Origin: a virus
Direction: 5' to 3' (one strand)
IMG/VR virus record: IMGVR_UViG_3300021956_000059
Location: 1 to 29,079 of that record
Length of the DNA: 29,079 nucleotides
How positions within the stretch are numbered: position 1 is the first letter of the stretch; every line of letters starts with the position of its first letter. This document shows, piece after piece, positions 13,936 to 21,687 of the stretch. The notes below the pieces were generated by a model that was given only the letters and a program-made list of their open reading frames with translations, was not told the origin of the DNA and did no database searches. The position numbers were made by a program, and so were the translations under genes.

Positions 13936-15027
13936 ATGTTGAACTTCATTATGAATGGCCAGGGCCACGGTGACCTTGGCGTCGCGCTTGCCGCTCAAAA
14001 CATGGACCCAAACCTGATGCGGCCGTATCTGGCCAACACCAACATGGGCCAACAGAACGTTGGTTACGTGACGGTGAACACCCGAGGGCCGGACGGCAAG
14101 ATGACGCCGAAGGCTCGCCCCGTGGTGGTCAACGCCAACTCCACGCTCCGTAAGGAGGAATGGGAGTACCTTGACCGCACCGTGATGCTGGCTAGCCGCC
14201 AACGGCTGAAGGCATGGGCGGACCTGCGTGCTGCCAACAGCTTTGCCATGCCCAACGGGATGGGCCACACGGTGCTCCAGACCCAGGCCATGAGCGACCC
14301 GGGCGAAGCTTCGATCTCGATGGAAGCCAACCCACAAAGCAGCAACGACCGCCCGTTGTTTGATTTGACCAACCTGCCGCTCCCCATTATCCATAGTGAG
14401 TTCACCGTGGGTATGCGTGAGTTGGCAACCTCCCGCAATTTTGGGCAGGGGTTGGACTTCTCGATGGCCGAGGCTTGCAGCCGCCGTGTTGCGGAATCGG
14501 TTGAGCGGCTCACGATTGGCTCGTTGGGCAGTTACACGTTTGGTGGTGGTAGCGTGTACGGGTACACCAATTACCCATACCGCATCACTGCCACCATCAC
14601 CAGCCCGACTGCCGTGGGTTGGGTGCCGGCAACGCTGATCAACGAAGTTTTGGCTATGCGTAAGGCTAGCCAGGACGCCAAGCACTACGGCCCCTGGGTG
14701 ATCTACAATGGTCTCGCCTGGGATCAATACTTGGATGTTGACTACTCGGCCGCGAAGGGCGACAACACTCTCCGTGATCGTTTGAAGAAGATCAACGGGG
14801 TTAGTGATGTTCGTACCCTTGACTTCTTGAGTGGCTACGACCTCATCATGGTGCAAATGACGAGCGACGTGTGCCGTGCGGTGGTGGGTGCCGATCTCAC
14901 AACCATCCAATGGGAGTCGCGTGGCGGCCTTAACATGCACTTCCTTGTGATGTGCATTTGCGTGAGCCAAATGCGCAAGGACTTCTACGGCAACACGGGC
15001 CTCGTACACGCCACCGTTGCCCCGTAG
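13936..15027 (+). CDS. Major capsid protein, encapsulin-like HK97 fold
   Basis: 363 residues, normal for an HK97-fold capsid protein. The central segment SMAEACSRRVAESVERLTIG and the loop GSVYGYTNYPYRIT closely resemble encapsulin (linocin-type) and the DUF6260-type phage capsid family that I associate with Planctomycetota phages. The late segment includes DFLSGYDLIMVQMTSDVCRAVVGADLTTIQWES, the ordinary P-domain strand layout. It would form the icosahedral shell around scaffold. Codon choice is biased to GCC, AAC, ATC and CTC, consistent with high expression. AGGAG at about 13922-13926 lies upstream of the ATG. A hairpin follows. Position after protease and decoration agrees. A cargo-loading encapsulin is unlikely given the surrounding terminase, portal and protease. 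Confidence 0.92.
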   Translation: MLNFIMNGQGHGDLGVALAAQNMDPNLMRPYLANTNMGQQNVGYVTVNTRGPDGKMTPKARPVVVNANSTLRKEEWEYLDRTVMLASRQRLKAWADLRAANSFAMPNGMGHTVLQTQAMSDPGEASISMEANPQSSNDRPLFDLTNLPLPIIHSEFTVGMRELATSRNFGQGLDFSMAEACSRRVAESVERLTIGSLGSYTFGGGSVYGYTNYPYRITATITSPTAVGWVPATLINEVLAMRKASQDAKHYGPWVIYNGLAWDQYLDVDYSAAKGDNTLRDRLKKINGVSDVRTLDFLSGYDLIMVQMTSDVCRAVVGADLTTIQWESRGGLNMHFLVMCICVSQMRKDFYGNTGLVHATVAP

Positions 15028-15057
15028 GCGGCCTTTGTGGTTGCCGTGTGTGTTTTT

Positions 15058-15098
15058 GCCTAGGCGGGTGCCGCGTTAAACCTCGGGCCCGCCTAGGC
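15058..15098 (+). terminator. Strong hairpin after major capsid gene
   Basis: GCCTAGGCGGG at 15058-15068 pairs perfectly over 11 bases with CCCGCCTAGGC at 15088-15098; inner CCG and CGG can extend the pairing in the loop. Only a weak T-stretch follows (GGTTTATC). It would reduce read-through from the highly expressed capsid gene to the connector genes, or protect the capsid mRNA from 3-prime decay. Confidence 0.5.
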
Positions 15099-15138
15099 GG
15101 TTTATCAACCCCCTAGTTGTTTTGCAAGGACGTGAATC

Positions 15139-15567
15139 ATGGCTAAGTTTCGCTTCAAGGTTCTGGAAGGCCTTCATTACGAAGGCACCCGGTGCTACGC
15201 AAAGGGCGATGTCATCGACACGGATAAAGACCTCTCGGTCTTTGTCAATAAGTTTGAGCGTATTTATGCTCAGGTGCCCGTGGCCCCGGTTCAGGAAGCC
15301 GCCCCAGTGGCTCCCGTGTCGGTAGCCGTTGCTGCCGAAGATCCGGAAGAAGGTGACGCCATCCCGGCAGGCCGAGAGTTTGGTGAGGATGTGACCAGCA
15401 CATTCACCAAAGCGGCGAGTGCCGGCGTGTTGGTATTTCGCGGCAAGGACCGTAAATGTACGGTCGTGAGTGAGGTGGAGCCGACACTGGCCCTCAATGA
15501 TACCCCGCTCACGAAGGTCCAGACCTCCGAGTTCATTGACAAGTTGATTGAGCAACGCGGCAACTAA
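15139..15567 (+). CDS. Small acidic protein downstream of capsid
   Basis: 142 residues. The N-terminal part reads AKFRFKVLEGLHYEGTRCYAKGDVI, then DKDLSVFVNKFERI, a short beta unit seen in small phage neck or capsid-associated proteins that ends with a conserved KF. The middle is a low-complexity Pro/Ala/Val linker (VPVAPVQEAAPVAPVS). The end is TVVSEVEPTLALNDTPLTKV with FIDKLIEQRGN. I do not recognise a family with certainty. AAGGA at 15126-15130 is 8 bases before ATG. It lies between capsid and head-tail connector, where small adaptor genes occur. Role unknown. Confidence 0.65.
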   Translation: MAKFRFKVLEGLHYEGTRCYAKGDVIDTDKDLSVFVNKFERIYAQVPVAPVQEAAPVAPVSVAVAAEDPEEGDAIPAGREFGEDVTSTFTKAASAGVLVFRGKDRKCTVVSEVEPTLALNDTPLTKVQTSEFIDKLIEQRGN

Positions 15568-15579
15568 GGACGGTGGGTA

Positions 15580-15993
15580 ATGCCCCGCACCACGGCCACG
15601 GCTGTAGCGAAGTTGATTGAATGGGACCAAACACTGGTGCCCAGCCTAGACCCATTCATCGAGACCGCCAACTCCGTTACAACCCAGGCCTGTGGGGCGG
15701 CGGGGTATGATGCCCCAACACTGGAACTCATTGAGCGGTGGCTATCAGCCCATTTTTATAGCACCCTAGACATGAAGGCCGCGTTTGAGCACGCCAGTGG
15801 ACAGCAGGGCGGTGTTTCAACATCGTACCAGTATAAGGTAGATATTGGGTTGAATGCCACGGTGTATGGGCAACAGGCTATGCGCATTGATACCAAGGGC
15901 AAGTTAGCCCAAATTGAGCGGACGCAGAAGACAGGGGGTGTTCGCAAGCCGAGTGTATTGTGGTTAGGGGTGCCTCGCCCGGGAGGGTGTTAA
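15580..15993 (+). CDS. Head-tail connector (adaptor) protein
   Basis: 137 residues. Helical core with LELIERWLSAHFYSTLD, then YKVDIGLNATVYGQQAMRIDTKGKLAQ. The combination of a helical WLSAHF element, a V-D-x-G-L-x-x-T-x-YGQQA segment and a late basic helix is typical of the gp6-type head-tail adaptor that docks under the portal. Such proteins extend the portal channel and seat the neck. The gene starts 13 bases after the previous stop, with AAGGA near 15565. The next gene begins directly after its stop (TAA then ATG). The family assignment is by pattern and position. Confidence 0.75.
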   Translation: MPRTTATAVAKLIEWDQTLVPSLDPFIETANSVTTQACGAAGYDAPTLELIERWLSAHFYSTLDMKAAFEHASGQQGGVSTSYQYKVDIGLNATVYGQQAMRIDTKGKLAQIERTQKTGGVRKPSVLWLGVPRPGGC

Positions 15994-16602
15994 ATGGGCC
16001 TCCTGACCCGAATGCTGCAACGTGACTTCCTTGTGTATTGGCATAAAACGGGCCTTGGCCGTAATGGTTTGGGCATCTTCCGAGGACCCGTAGAGTACCC
16101 GTGCCGATGGCAGGATGGGGCGGTGAATGCCTTAAAGGCACAAGAAGAGCACATAGTCGCAGCTACTACGGCTTTTGTGGGTGTAGATCTTGTGTTGGGT
16201 AGTTTGGTGTGGCATGGTCGCCTGGCCGACCTTCCCACATTACCACGGCCGCTCTACGAAATAACCTCCCTTGGTAAAATCCCAACCCTCCGGTATAAAG
16301 GTTACTTGCGGCCATTAGGGCTGAGCTTTTACCGTGAAAATATCGATCCGGACGCATACACCATGAAATGGGCCGTACAGGATGTTGCCTATACCGGTGC
16401 CGTGATAGACCTGGGCCGCGAGGTGTTGGCCACGGATGTAGTTCGCATTGCTGTTGATAATGGCAGCGAACGCACCTTGGTTTATATGAGTGGTAAGGAT
16501 TTTGATCTTGTTCCGCCGCAATCCGTTGACCTGACTAAATTAGGTTTGGGCAGCGGGGATTTGTTGCAGATTGATAATTATGGCACCCCGGTAGGAGTGT
16601 AG
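15994..16602 (+). CDS. Probable head closure/neck protein
   Basis: 202 residues. The first ~100 (MGLLTRMLQRDFLVYWHKTG ... CRWQDGAVNALKAQEEHIVA) look like a small head-closure protein: an N-terminal helix, then a five-strand barrel-like core with GVDLVLGSLVWHGRLADLP. Residues about 105-202 are an added beta domain (DVAYTGAVIDLGREVLATDVVRIAVDNG ... VYMSGKDFDLVPPQ). Head-closure proteins seal the neck after packaging. The immediate upstream gene is the connector, which agrees. The C-terminal extension is longer than in typical relatives and could touch the fibre genes that follow at once. Function is inferred from position and fold. Confidence 0.6.
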   Translation: MGLLTRMLQRDFLVYWHKTGLGRNGLGIFRGPVEYPCRWQDGAVNALKAQEEHIVAATTAFVGVDLVLGSLVWHGRLADLPTLPRPLYEITSLGKIPTLRYKGYLRPLGLSFYRENIDPDAYTMKWAVQDVAYTGAVIDLGREVLATDVVRIAVDNGSERTLVYMSGKDFDLVPPQSVDLTKLGLGSGDLLQIDNYGTPVGV

Positions 16603-16604
16603 CC

Positions 16605-17006
16605 ATGCCCCCACATCTAGCACGCAGGTCCGGTGGTACCGGACAGAATGAATCCACTTCTGATGGTGTTGCCGTATTCCAGGGTAGTGATGGTCGTGTG
16701 GTATTTCCTATTGCCACAGATGATGAAATGGTTACGGGCACAGCCACAGATCGGTTAGCTACCCCTGCTGGTGTACTTGCGTCTATTAACAACAAATTAT
16801 CAATAGTAGGCGCTGGTACATATACGCACACGCAGAATGCGCCCGCGACTGTATGGAACATAGCCCACAATCTAGGCAACCACCCATCTGTATCTGTTGT
16901 AGACAGTGCCGGTACTGTGGTAGAAGGGCAAGTTGAATATATCGATGCAAACAATGTTCGTTTGACATTCAGTGCCGCCTTTGGTGGCAAGGCATATCTT
17001 AATTAA
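16605..17006 (+). CDS. Short fibre or adhesin-type protein
   Basis: 133 residues. A Ser/Thr/Gly-rich N-terminus (ARRSGGTGQNESTSDGVAVF) leads to a helical ATPAGVLASINNKL, an arrangement common at the attachment end of phage fibres, and then a beta unit TYTHTQNAPATVWNIAHNLG ... PSVSVVDSAGTVVEGQV ending FGGKAYLN. The C-terminal unit is the kind of repeated receptor-facing domain found on fibre proteins. It starts 3 bases after the previous stop. It opens a run of five fibre-type genes between head-neck genes, an unusual place. It may be a subunit of one multi-protein fibre. Confidence 0.65.
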   Translation: MPPHLARRSGGTGQNESTSDGVAVFQGSDGRVVFPIATDDEMVTGTATDRLATPAGVLASINNKLSIVGAGTYTHTQNAPATVWNIAHNLGNHPSVSVVDSAGTVVEGQVEYIDANNVRLTFSAAFGGKAYLN

Positions 17007-17017
17007 GGAGTGAGACG

Positions 17018-18157
17018 ATGTCCCGCAAGGTACTTATTCCGTTTGACATGAATGGCAATGAAATTCGCAACCATGTCCTACATCTCCTTGGCACCGATCC
17101 GACTCCGGCAGAGGGGCAGATTTGGTACAACAGCGCTTCGCACCTACCTAAGTGGTACGACGGAACGTCCATCCAAGTTATCCACAGTGCCGTAAGCACG
17201 GCTACCGCCAACACTGAAGTTTTGCGGGATGGCAGCGGGGATTTTGCGGCCCATGATATTACCGCTAATAAGGTGACCGGCCTGGCCACACCTTCCGGCG
17301 CATCGGACGCTGCTACGAAGAGTTATGTGGACAATGCCATCTCCGGGCTAAGCCCCAAAACCTCCGTGCGTGCGGCCACTACGGCCAATGGGACGCTCTC
17401 TACGGCGTTCGCTAATGGTCAGACATTGGATGGGGTTGTTATGGCCACTGGAGACCGCATCCTTTTGAAAAATCAAACGGATGCAACTGTCAATGGCATT
17501 TATACTGTGAATGCCAGCGGCGCTCCCACACGTGCGACGGATGCAGATACCGGAGCAGAATTGGCGGGGGCTTATGTATTGGTAACCGAAGGCACCGCCA
17601 ATAAAGGAAGCGGTTGGGTTGCTACATTCGATGGTGTGCCTACTATTGGCACCGATAATATCGTGTGGACTCAATTTTCATCCGCTGCCACTGTTACCGC
17701 AGGTAACGGTATCTCGGTAAGTGGGAACCAGGTGAGTGCGGTGGGCACAAGTAACCGCATTACGGTGAGTGGTGGCACGATTGATATTGATGCGGCTTAT
17801 GTGGGCCAAACGAGCATTACTACGCTCGGCACTGTGACCACGGGCACTTGGAATGGCACCACCATTGCTGTGGCCCACGGTGGTACTGGTGCCACGACGG
17901 CGGCCGGGGCACGCACCGCTCTGGGGTGCATGACCAAGTATTCGGCTTTGATTGGTAATGGCTCTTCAACCACCATTACGGTGACTCAATCAACCCACGG
18001 GTGTGCATCGAATCGTACAAACACAGCCCGAGTGAGTGATGAATCTAGTGGTGCCGAAGTTATGTGCGACATCACCTACGCTAGTAATGGTGATGTTTCT
18101 TTCATCTTTGCTGCTGCCCCTACTAGCAATCAGTATCGTATTGTGATTATGGGCTAA
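17018..18157 (+). CDS. Tail fibre-like protein
   Basis: 379 residues. It starts MSRKVLIPFDMNGNEIRNHV and has an attachment segment (AEGQIWYNSASHLPKWYDGT). Then GLATPSGASDAATKSYVDNAI is the classic short fibre helix. Next comes a beta domain with DRILLKNQTDATVNGIYTVN and YVLVTEGTANKGSGWV, widespread in phage tail fibres. VAHGGTGATTAAGARTALG at about 288-306 is another common fibre-shaft motif. The C-terminal part (STTITVTQSTHGCASNRTNT) would contact the receptor. It probably trimerises. The intergenic TTAATTAAGGAG just before the start supplies a good ribosome-binding site. Confident as fibre-type by motifs. Confidence 0.85.
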   Translation: MSRKVLIPFDMNGNEIRNHVLHLLGTDPTPAEGQIWYNSASHLPKWYDGTSIQVIHSAVSTATANTEVLRDGSGDFAAHDITANKVTGLATPSGASDAATKSYVDNAISGLSPKTSVRAATTANGTLSTAFANGQTLDGVVMATGDRILLKNQTDATVNGIYTVNASGAPTRATDADTGAELAGAYVLVTEGTANKGSGWVATFDGVPTIGTDNIVWTQFSSAATVTAGNGISVSGNQVSAVGTSNRITVSGGTIDIDAAYVGQTSITTLGTVTTGTWNGTTIAVAHGGTGATTAAGARTALGCMTKYSALIGNGSSTTITVTQSTHGCASNRTNTARVSDESSGAEVMCDITYASNGDVSFIFAAAPTSNQYRIVIMG

Positions 18158-18185
18158 GCGTTGCCGACGCACAAGGAATTCAAAG

Positions 18186-18536
18186 ATGCCTAAATCACTG
18201 TCGCCCATCCTCGATGCTGTGGATTTTATTGAAAACACACAAACATTTCCCACAATCTTCGCTCTTAACACGGGAAATCGTTTTTATTGTGACGTGGGTG
18301 CGAGCGGTTCTGTTACGTTTAGTGGCGGAACTCCAGCAAAGACATTCCAAGTCTTATTTCGTAGCAACGGAGGCGGCCATGCTCTTACATGGCTCCCGAC
18401 TATCCATTGGGATGGTGGTGCTCCGGATTTTACGACTGTGGATGATACTAAGTACATGCTTCTTGTTTTTCAAGCCATTACTACGATTGCCGGCAGCAAC
18501 CACTATATTGGGGCTGTGGTGGCTATCAACGTATAG
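18186..18536 (+). CDS. Small fibre-associated beta protein
   Basis: 116 residues, beta-rich: NRFYCDVGASGSVTFSGGTP, then FQVLFRSNGGGHALTWLPTI, then DTKYMLLVFQAITTIAGSNHY, ending VVAINV. The pattern (strand with FxV, Gly turn, TW, then WDGG) is that of a single C-terminal fibre or beta-prism module seen as a separate gene. No signal peptide or membrane segment. GGAATTC just before the ATG gives a weak ribosome-binding site. It lies between two larger fibre genes, suggesting part of the same receptor-binding structure. No family name is supported. Confidence 0.6.
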   Translation: MPKSLSPILDAVDFIENTQTFPTIFALNTGNRFYCDVGASGSVTFSGGTPAKTFQVLFRSNGGGHALTWLPTIHWDGGAPDFTTVDDTKYMLLVFQAITTIAGSNHYIGAVVAINV

Positions 18537-18550
18537 GATCGGTGATGTCC

Positions 18551-18763
18551 ATGCCTTTTATTGTCGGTGATCGTGTGCGATGTGTGCACGGCGGTGAGGT
18601 CTTAACCGTGGCAGCGTGTGGTACCGATATATCCCTCGATGCATACCCACTGCCTATGCGCCCTCGGTGTATAGTTGGGGAGCTTTTAGTGTCGTTTCAA
18701 GAAAAGTTCCCTAGTGGGCTTCCTGTTGTGCCTATGCGGGCCGTGGATCTTGTGAAGGTTTGA
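18551..18763 (+). CDS. Small beta protein of unknown function
   Basis: 70 residues (ATG 18551); GTG 18542 and ATG 18545 are alternative starts, with AGGAT at 18536-18540 between. FIVGDRVRCVHGGEVLTVAACG looks like an SH3/KOW-type barrel (G-D-x-V ... G-x-x-x-T-V). The end reads PMRAVDLVKV. The small barrel may be a fibre assembly or adaptor module. It is sandwiched between the small fibre-associated gene and the large fibre with 4 bases to the latter. No membrane segment. Function unknown. Confidence 0.55.
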   Translation: MPFIVGDRVRCVHGGEVLTVAACGTDISLDAYPLPMRPRCIVGELLVSFQEKFPSGLPVVPMRAVDLVKV

Positions 18764-18767
18764 CGTA

Positions 18768-20756
18768 ATGCCTAACGAAGTTCAGACAATCAGTACTGAT
18801 CGCGTGCCAAATGGCGGGGACTATGTGCTTACATTTAGGGGCAGGTCCACAACGGCCATCGCCTTCGATGCAAGTAATGCCACTATTCAAACTGCAGTTC
18901 AAGCACTACTGAGTGTTGGAAGTGGTAATTGCCTGGTGCGGGGTACGTTTGCTAGTCGTACATTTGCATTCATTGGGGCGCTTGCTAATCAAGCTATTGT
19001 AGATTTGATTACGATGGATGGTTCTGGCTTGATTGTGGATGCTTCTACGATTAATATCAATAGAACACAAGTGGGAGATGGGGCGACCGTAGAAATACAG
19101 ACAATATCCTTTTCGGACGGCCCCACGTCTGGTACGGCTACTATCAATGGGCAGTCGGTTAGTTATGGTGCTAGCGGCACCGATATGCAGGGGGCATTCG
19201 ATGCTGCATTGGGTGCCGGTATTGTGACGGTGGCCCGTGACGGTTATGGGCGCGTGAATAGCCCGTATACATGGACTATTACGTGGTTGTCTCCGGGGGC
19301 TCAGACATTGTCTACCGGCTCCGGGACAATGGGGAGGGAGTACAAGGAACCATTAGGTGCATTTTGGCCGTGCGATGATGGTAATAATCTTCTGTTCGTT
19401 AATACCACTGCCGTCGATTTGACGGATCATAGTAATTTCACAACTGGCACAACAGGATTTCCTACTGTAGCTGGTGGGGCAACCCTTTTCTTTCGTTATA
19501 GGTATCCGGTAGGAGCTGCTGGAAATTGCACAATTTCTTTAGGACAGGCGGATGGTACGGCGGGGATGCAATTAGTAGGACACCACGGTACATTAGGCGC
19601 TGGATATATTGATAATCTTAACGGTGCCTATTTAACATTCCCAACTCCAGATGACATGAAGCCGCATACGGTTAGTATTAGAGTCCCTTCTAGTGCTGTA
19701 CTAGGACATTCCTGTAATATATCGGATCTTATTGTATATGTCGATAGCGGCCGTGTTGCGACCCATGTGCATGCCGATGGTGCCATTTCCTTTGGTACTA
19801 TGGATACATTCATGGTGGGTAATTACTATCCCGCTGCATCATATCCTTTTGACGGGCATATTCAACAGGTGCTTGTGTTTGATAATGATATAGGAGATAT
19901 TGCAACTAGGGCCCTGCGTAGTTATTCCAGTCCGGGTACCGGGTGTTGTTTGTATTTAGCATGCTCTGAGGGCACCGGAACGACGGTGGGCGATTCTTCT
20001 GGCAATGCCAACAACGGGACATCGTCGGGTGCATGGGCCACAATTACCGGATACCTTGCGGATTATTCTGGAAATGGAAACGATGCCGTTGTTGGCGGGG
20101 ATGGGTTGGCAATAACGGACCACCCCAGCAACCGTGGAGTGGCCGGCTCTCTTAATTCTGCCGGAGGTAATACGGCGTGTGCCGTAGGCACGGACACGGG
20201 GGTACAGGGCGGTAATTACCCACGAACTGTGGGTGGGTTTGTACGAACATCGGATACTGCAGGGGGTTTTTATACATTTTTATCTGCAGGGATTGTGGCC
20301 ACATACCAGCAATTGATGATAGCAAGGTATTCTGGGTCGGCGGCATCATTTTCTGCAAATGGAAATGATATTACGGCAGGTTCCATAAGTGACAATACGT
20401 GGCATCTAGTGGCGATGGGGTTGAACCCCGACAGTAGCTCCACATCCACGGGATCGCTATCTGTTGATGCTACGGAAGTAGGCACGACGTGGGATGGTGC
20501 TGGTACTATTGATTATACACCCGATGGGGAGGTTGCTATCGGGGGTAATGCCACGGTAGCTAACGGTGGGTGGGATGGTAATTTGTGTTGTCTATTTATC
20601 GTGAATAGATATCTCACACCAACAGAACGCGCCGACGTATACACTAACCCCTTTTTGAAGTTATTGGGCTCTTCGAGTAGTGTCCTTGTGGTAGGGGCAC
20701 CGGCCCCTACCCGTAACCGTGGCGGTGCCTTGTTATCTAAAATGACAGGAAGATAA
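18768..20756 (+). CDS. Large fibre/adhesin with tandem LamG-like domains
   Basis: 662 residues. The N-terminus (NEVQTISTDRVPNGGDYVLT, then AFDASNATIQTAVQALLSVGSGNCLVRG) is an NEVQT-type module, common in virion and surface proteins; a partial second copy follows (VEIQTISFSDGPTSGTATIN). Residues about 190-385 and about 390-635 are two LamG/concanavalin-like domains, each with strand pairs, Gly turns and late blocks (PFDGHIQQVLVFD; GNLCCLFIVNRYL). EGTGTTVGDSSGNANNGT is the classic LamG entry motif. LamG domains bind sugars, so this is a good candidate for receptor binding or capsule contact. The sequence is richer in AT than the capsid genes, suggesting a different history. It lies between neck-type genes, not after the tape measure. 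Confidence 0.8.
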   Translation: MPNEVQTISTDRVPNGGDYVLTFRGRSTTAIAFDASNATIQTAVQALLSVGSGNCLVRGTFASRTFAFIGALANQAIVDLITMDGSGLIVDASTININRTQVGDGATVEIQTISFSDGPTSGTATINGQSVSYGASGTDMQGAFDAALGAGIVTVARDGYGRVNSPYTWTITWLSPGAQTLSTGSGTMGREYKEPLGAFWPCDDGNNLLFVNTTAVDLTDHSNFTTGTTGFPTVAGGATLFFRYRYPVGAAGNCTISLGQADGTAGMQLVGHHGTLGAGYIDNLNGAYLTFPTPDDMKPHTVSIRVPSSAVLGHSCNISDLIVYVDSGRVATHVHADGAISFGTMDTFMVGNYYPAASYPFDGHIQQVLVFDNDIGDIATRALRSYSSPGTGCCLYLACSEGTGTTVGDSSGNANNGTSSGAWATITGYLADYSGNGNDAVVGGDGLAITDHPSNRGVAGSLNSAGGNTACAVGTDTGVQGGNYPRTVGGFVRTSDTAGGFYTFLSAGIVATYQQLMIARYSGSAASFSANGNDITAGSISDNTWHLVAMGLNPDSSSTSTGSLSVDATEVGTTWDGAGTIDYTPDGEVAIGGNATVANGGWDGNLCCLFIVNRYLTPTERADVYTNPFLKLLGSSSSVLVVGAPAPTRNRGGALLSKMTGR

Positions 20757-20758
20757 TT

Positions 20759-21232
20759 ATGGCGAACCTTGCTATGGTCGTGGGCCTGGGGAATGTACTT
20801 GGGGCTATCAAAAGAATTGATGCCAGGGTGCAGGCCGGGGTGAGCCGAGGGCTTCGTAAATGCGGAGTCCTACTGCTGCGGGAGAGCCTGTTAGAGGTAC
20901 CCGTAGACAAAAACAATTTGCGGGCAGGCGGCCGCGTGCGCCATGAGGGCACCGGTACCCGAACGGTTGTTTACGTGGGCTACCGGGCCGCCTACGCGGT
21001 TTACGTGCATGAAGACCTAACTGCTGCCCACGGTGACGTATTTAACAAAAAATATGCCAAGGAAATAGCCGCCTACAAAAAACAATACGGGCGGACCAAG
21101 AAGGCGGCCCGCCCCTACAGCCCCTATAGCCACCCACGCAAGCCGGGCGAGAAGGCCAAGTTTCTTATAGACCCTATGGTTCGGAATTTAGGCAATTTCC
21201 GCGCAATCGTGGTTGCGGAGACATCGAAATGA
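20759..21232 (+). CDS. HK97 gp10-like neck/tail completion protein
   Basis: 157 residues. Early helix (GNVLGAIKRIDARVQAGVSRGLRK) then LLRESLLEVPVDKNNLRAGGRV and YVGYRAAYAVYVHEDLTAAHG. A basic segment with KKYAKEIAAYKKQYGRTKKAARP inserts before the end, and AKFLIDPMV closes it. The order helix, V-P-V-D-x-x-x-L-R, then YA-x-Y-V-H-E is the usual signature of the HK97 gp10 family, proteins found at the head-tail interface. The stop overlaps the next ATG as ATGA at 21229-21232. Identification by motif order is good. Confidence 0.8.
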   Translation: MANLAMVVGLGNVLGAIKRIDARVQAGVSRGLRKCGVLLLRESLLEVPVDKNNLRAGGRVRHEGTGTRTVVYVGYRAAYAVYVHEDLTAAHGDVFNKKYAKEIAAYKKQYGRTKKAARPYSPYSHPRKPGEKAKFLIDPMVRNLGNFRAIVVAETSK

Positions 21233-21681
21233 CAGCACCCGTAGCCCCCACCACCCCGGCCATGTACATAGCCCAATACCTTAGTGAGGGTGGTGTGGGT
21301 GTGTACCCTTGGGTTGGTGCTCCACTCAAGAATAGTTGGCCCATTTTTATTGGGTATGAGGGTGAGACCGGTGAAGAGTCTATTGTAGTCGCGGATACGC
21401 AGGGGCGTGGGGATGGCCGTAATCACAGGACCGGTGAGAGCATCGTCCACCCAGGCATTCAAATCCGCATCCGCCATCCTATTCACGAAGTAGGCTATGC
21501 AAAGACCGATGGGATTGCTAAACTGCTCGACACCCTGCATAATAGGGCGCTCGTGGTAGTTGGCGTGACCCGAAAAATAGTGGCCGTCACCCGCATAGGC
21601 GACATTATGACGATGGGTGCCGCCGAAGGCGACCGCAGACAAAACTTTTCAATCAACGCCATCCTCACATTTGACGCATAG
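21229..21681 (+). CDS. Tail terminator-like protein
   Basis: 150 residues starting in an ATGA overlap with the gp10-like gene. Helix AMYIAQYLSEGGVGVYP begins it, then strands and turns (WPIFIGYEGETGEESIVVAD), then HPGIQIRIRHPIHEVGYAKTD with a helix AKLLDTLHN, and a late strand block (QNFSINAILTFDA). Layout and length match tail terminator proteins, which cap the tail tube where it meets the neck. The start is fixed by the overlap. The role is inferred from fold-level likeness and from its place between neck and tube genes. Confidence 0.65.
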   Translation: MTAPVAPTTPAMYIAQYLSEGGVGVYPWVGAPLKNSWPIFIGYEGETGEESIVVADTQGRGDGRNHRTGESIVHPGIQIRIRHPIHEVGYAKTDGIAKLLDTLHNRALVVVGVTRKIVAVTRIGDIMTMGAAEGDRRQNFSINAILTFDA

Positions 21682-21687
21682 GAGCGC

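Noticed and set aside
12848-15009. Long minus-strand frames opposite decoration and capsid genes
   Set aside because: The 260- and 375-residue frames are His/Gly/Arg-rich, typical of antisense reading of high-GC genes, and oppose clearly identified structural genes.
13936-15027. Cargo-loading encapsulin nanocompartment
   Set aside because: Resemblance is real, but portal, terminase, protease and scaffold genes around it show a virion capsid; no dedicated cargo gene lies next to it. The peroxidase 4.5 kb upstream has a Sec signal, so it is not an encapsulated cargo.
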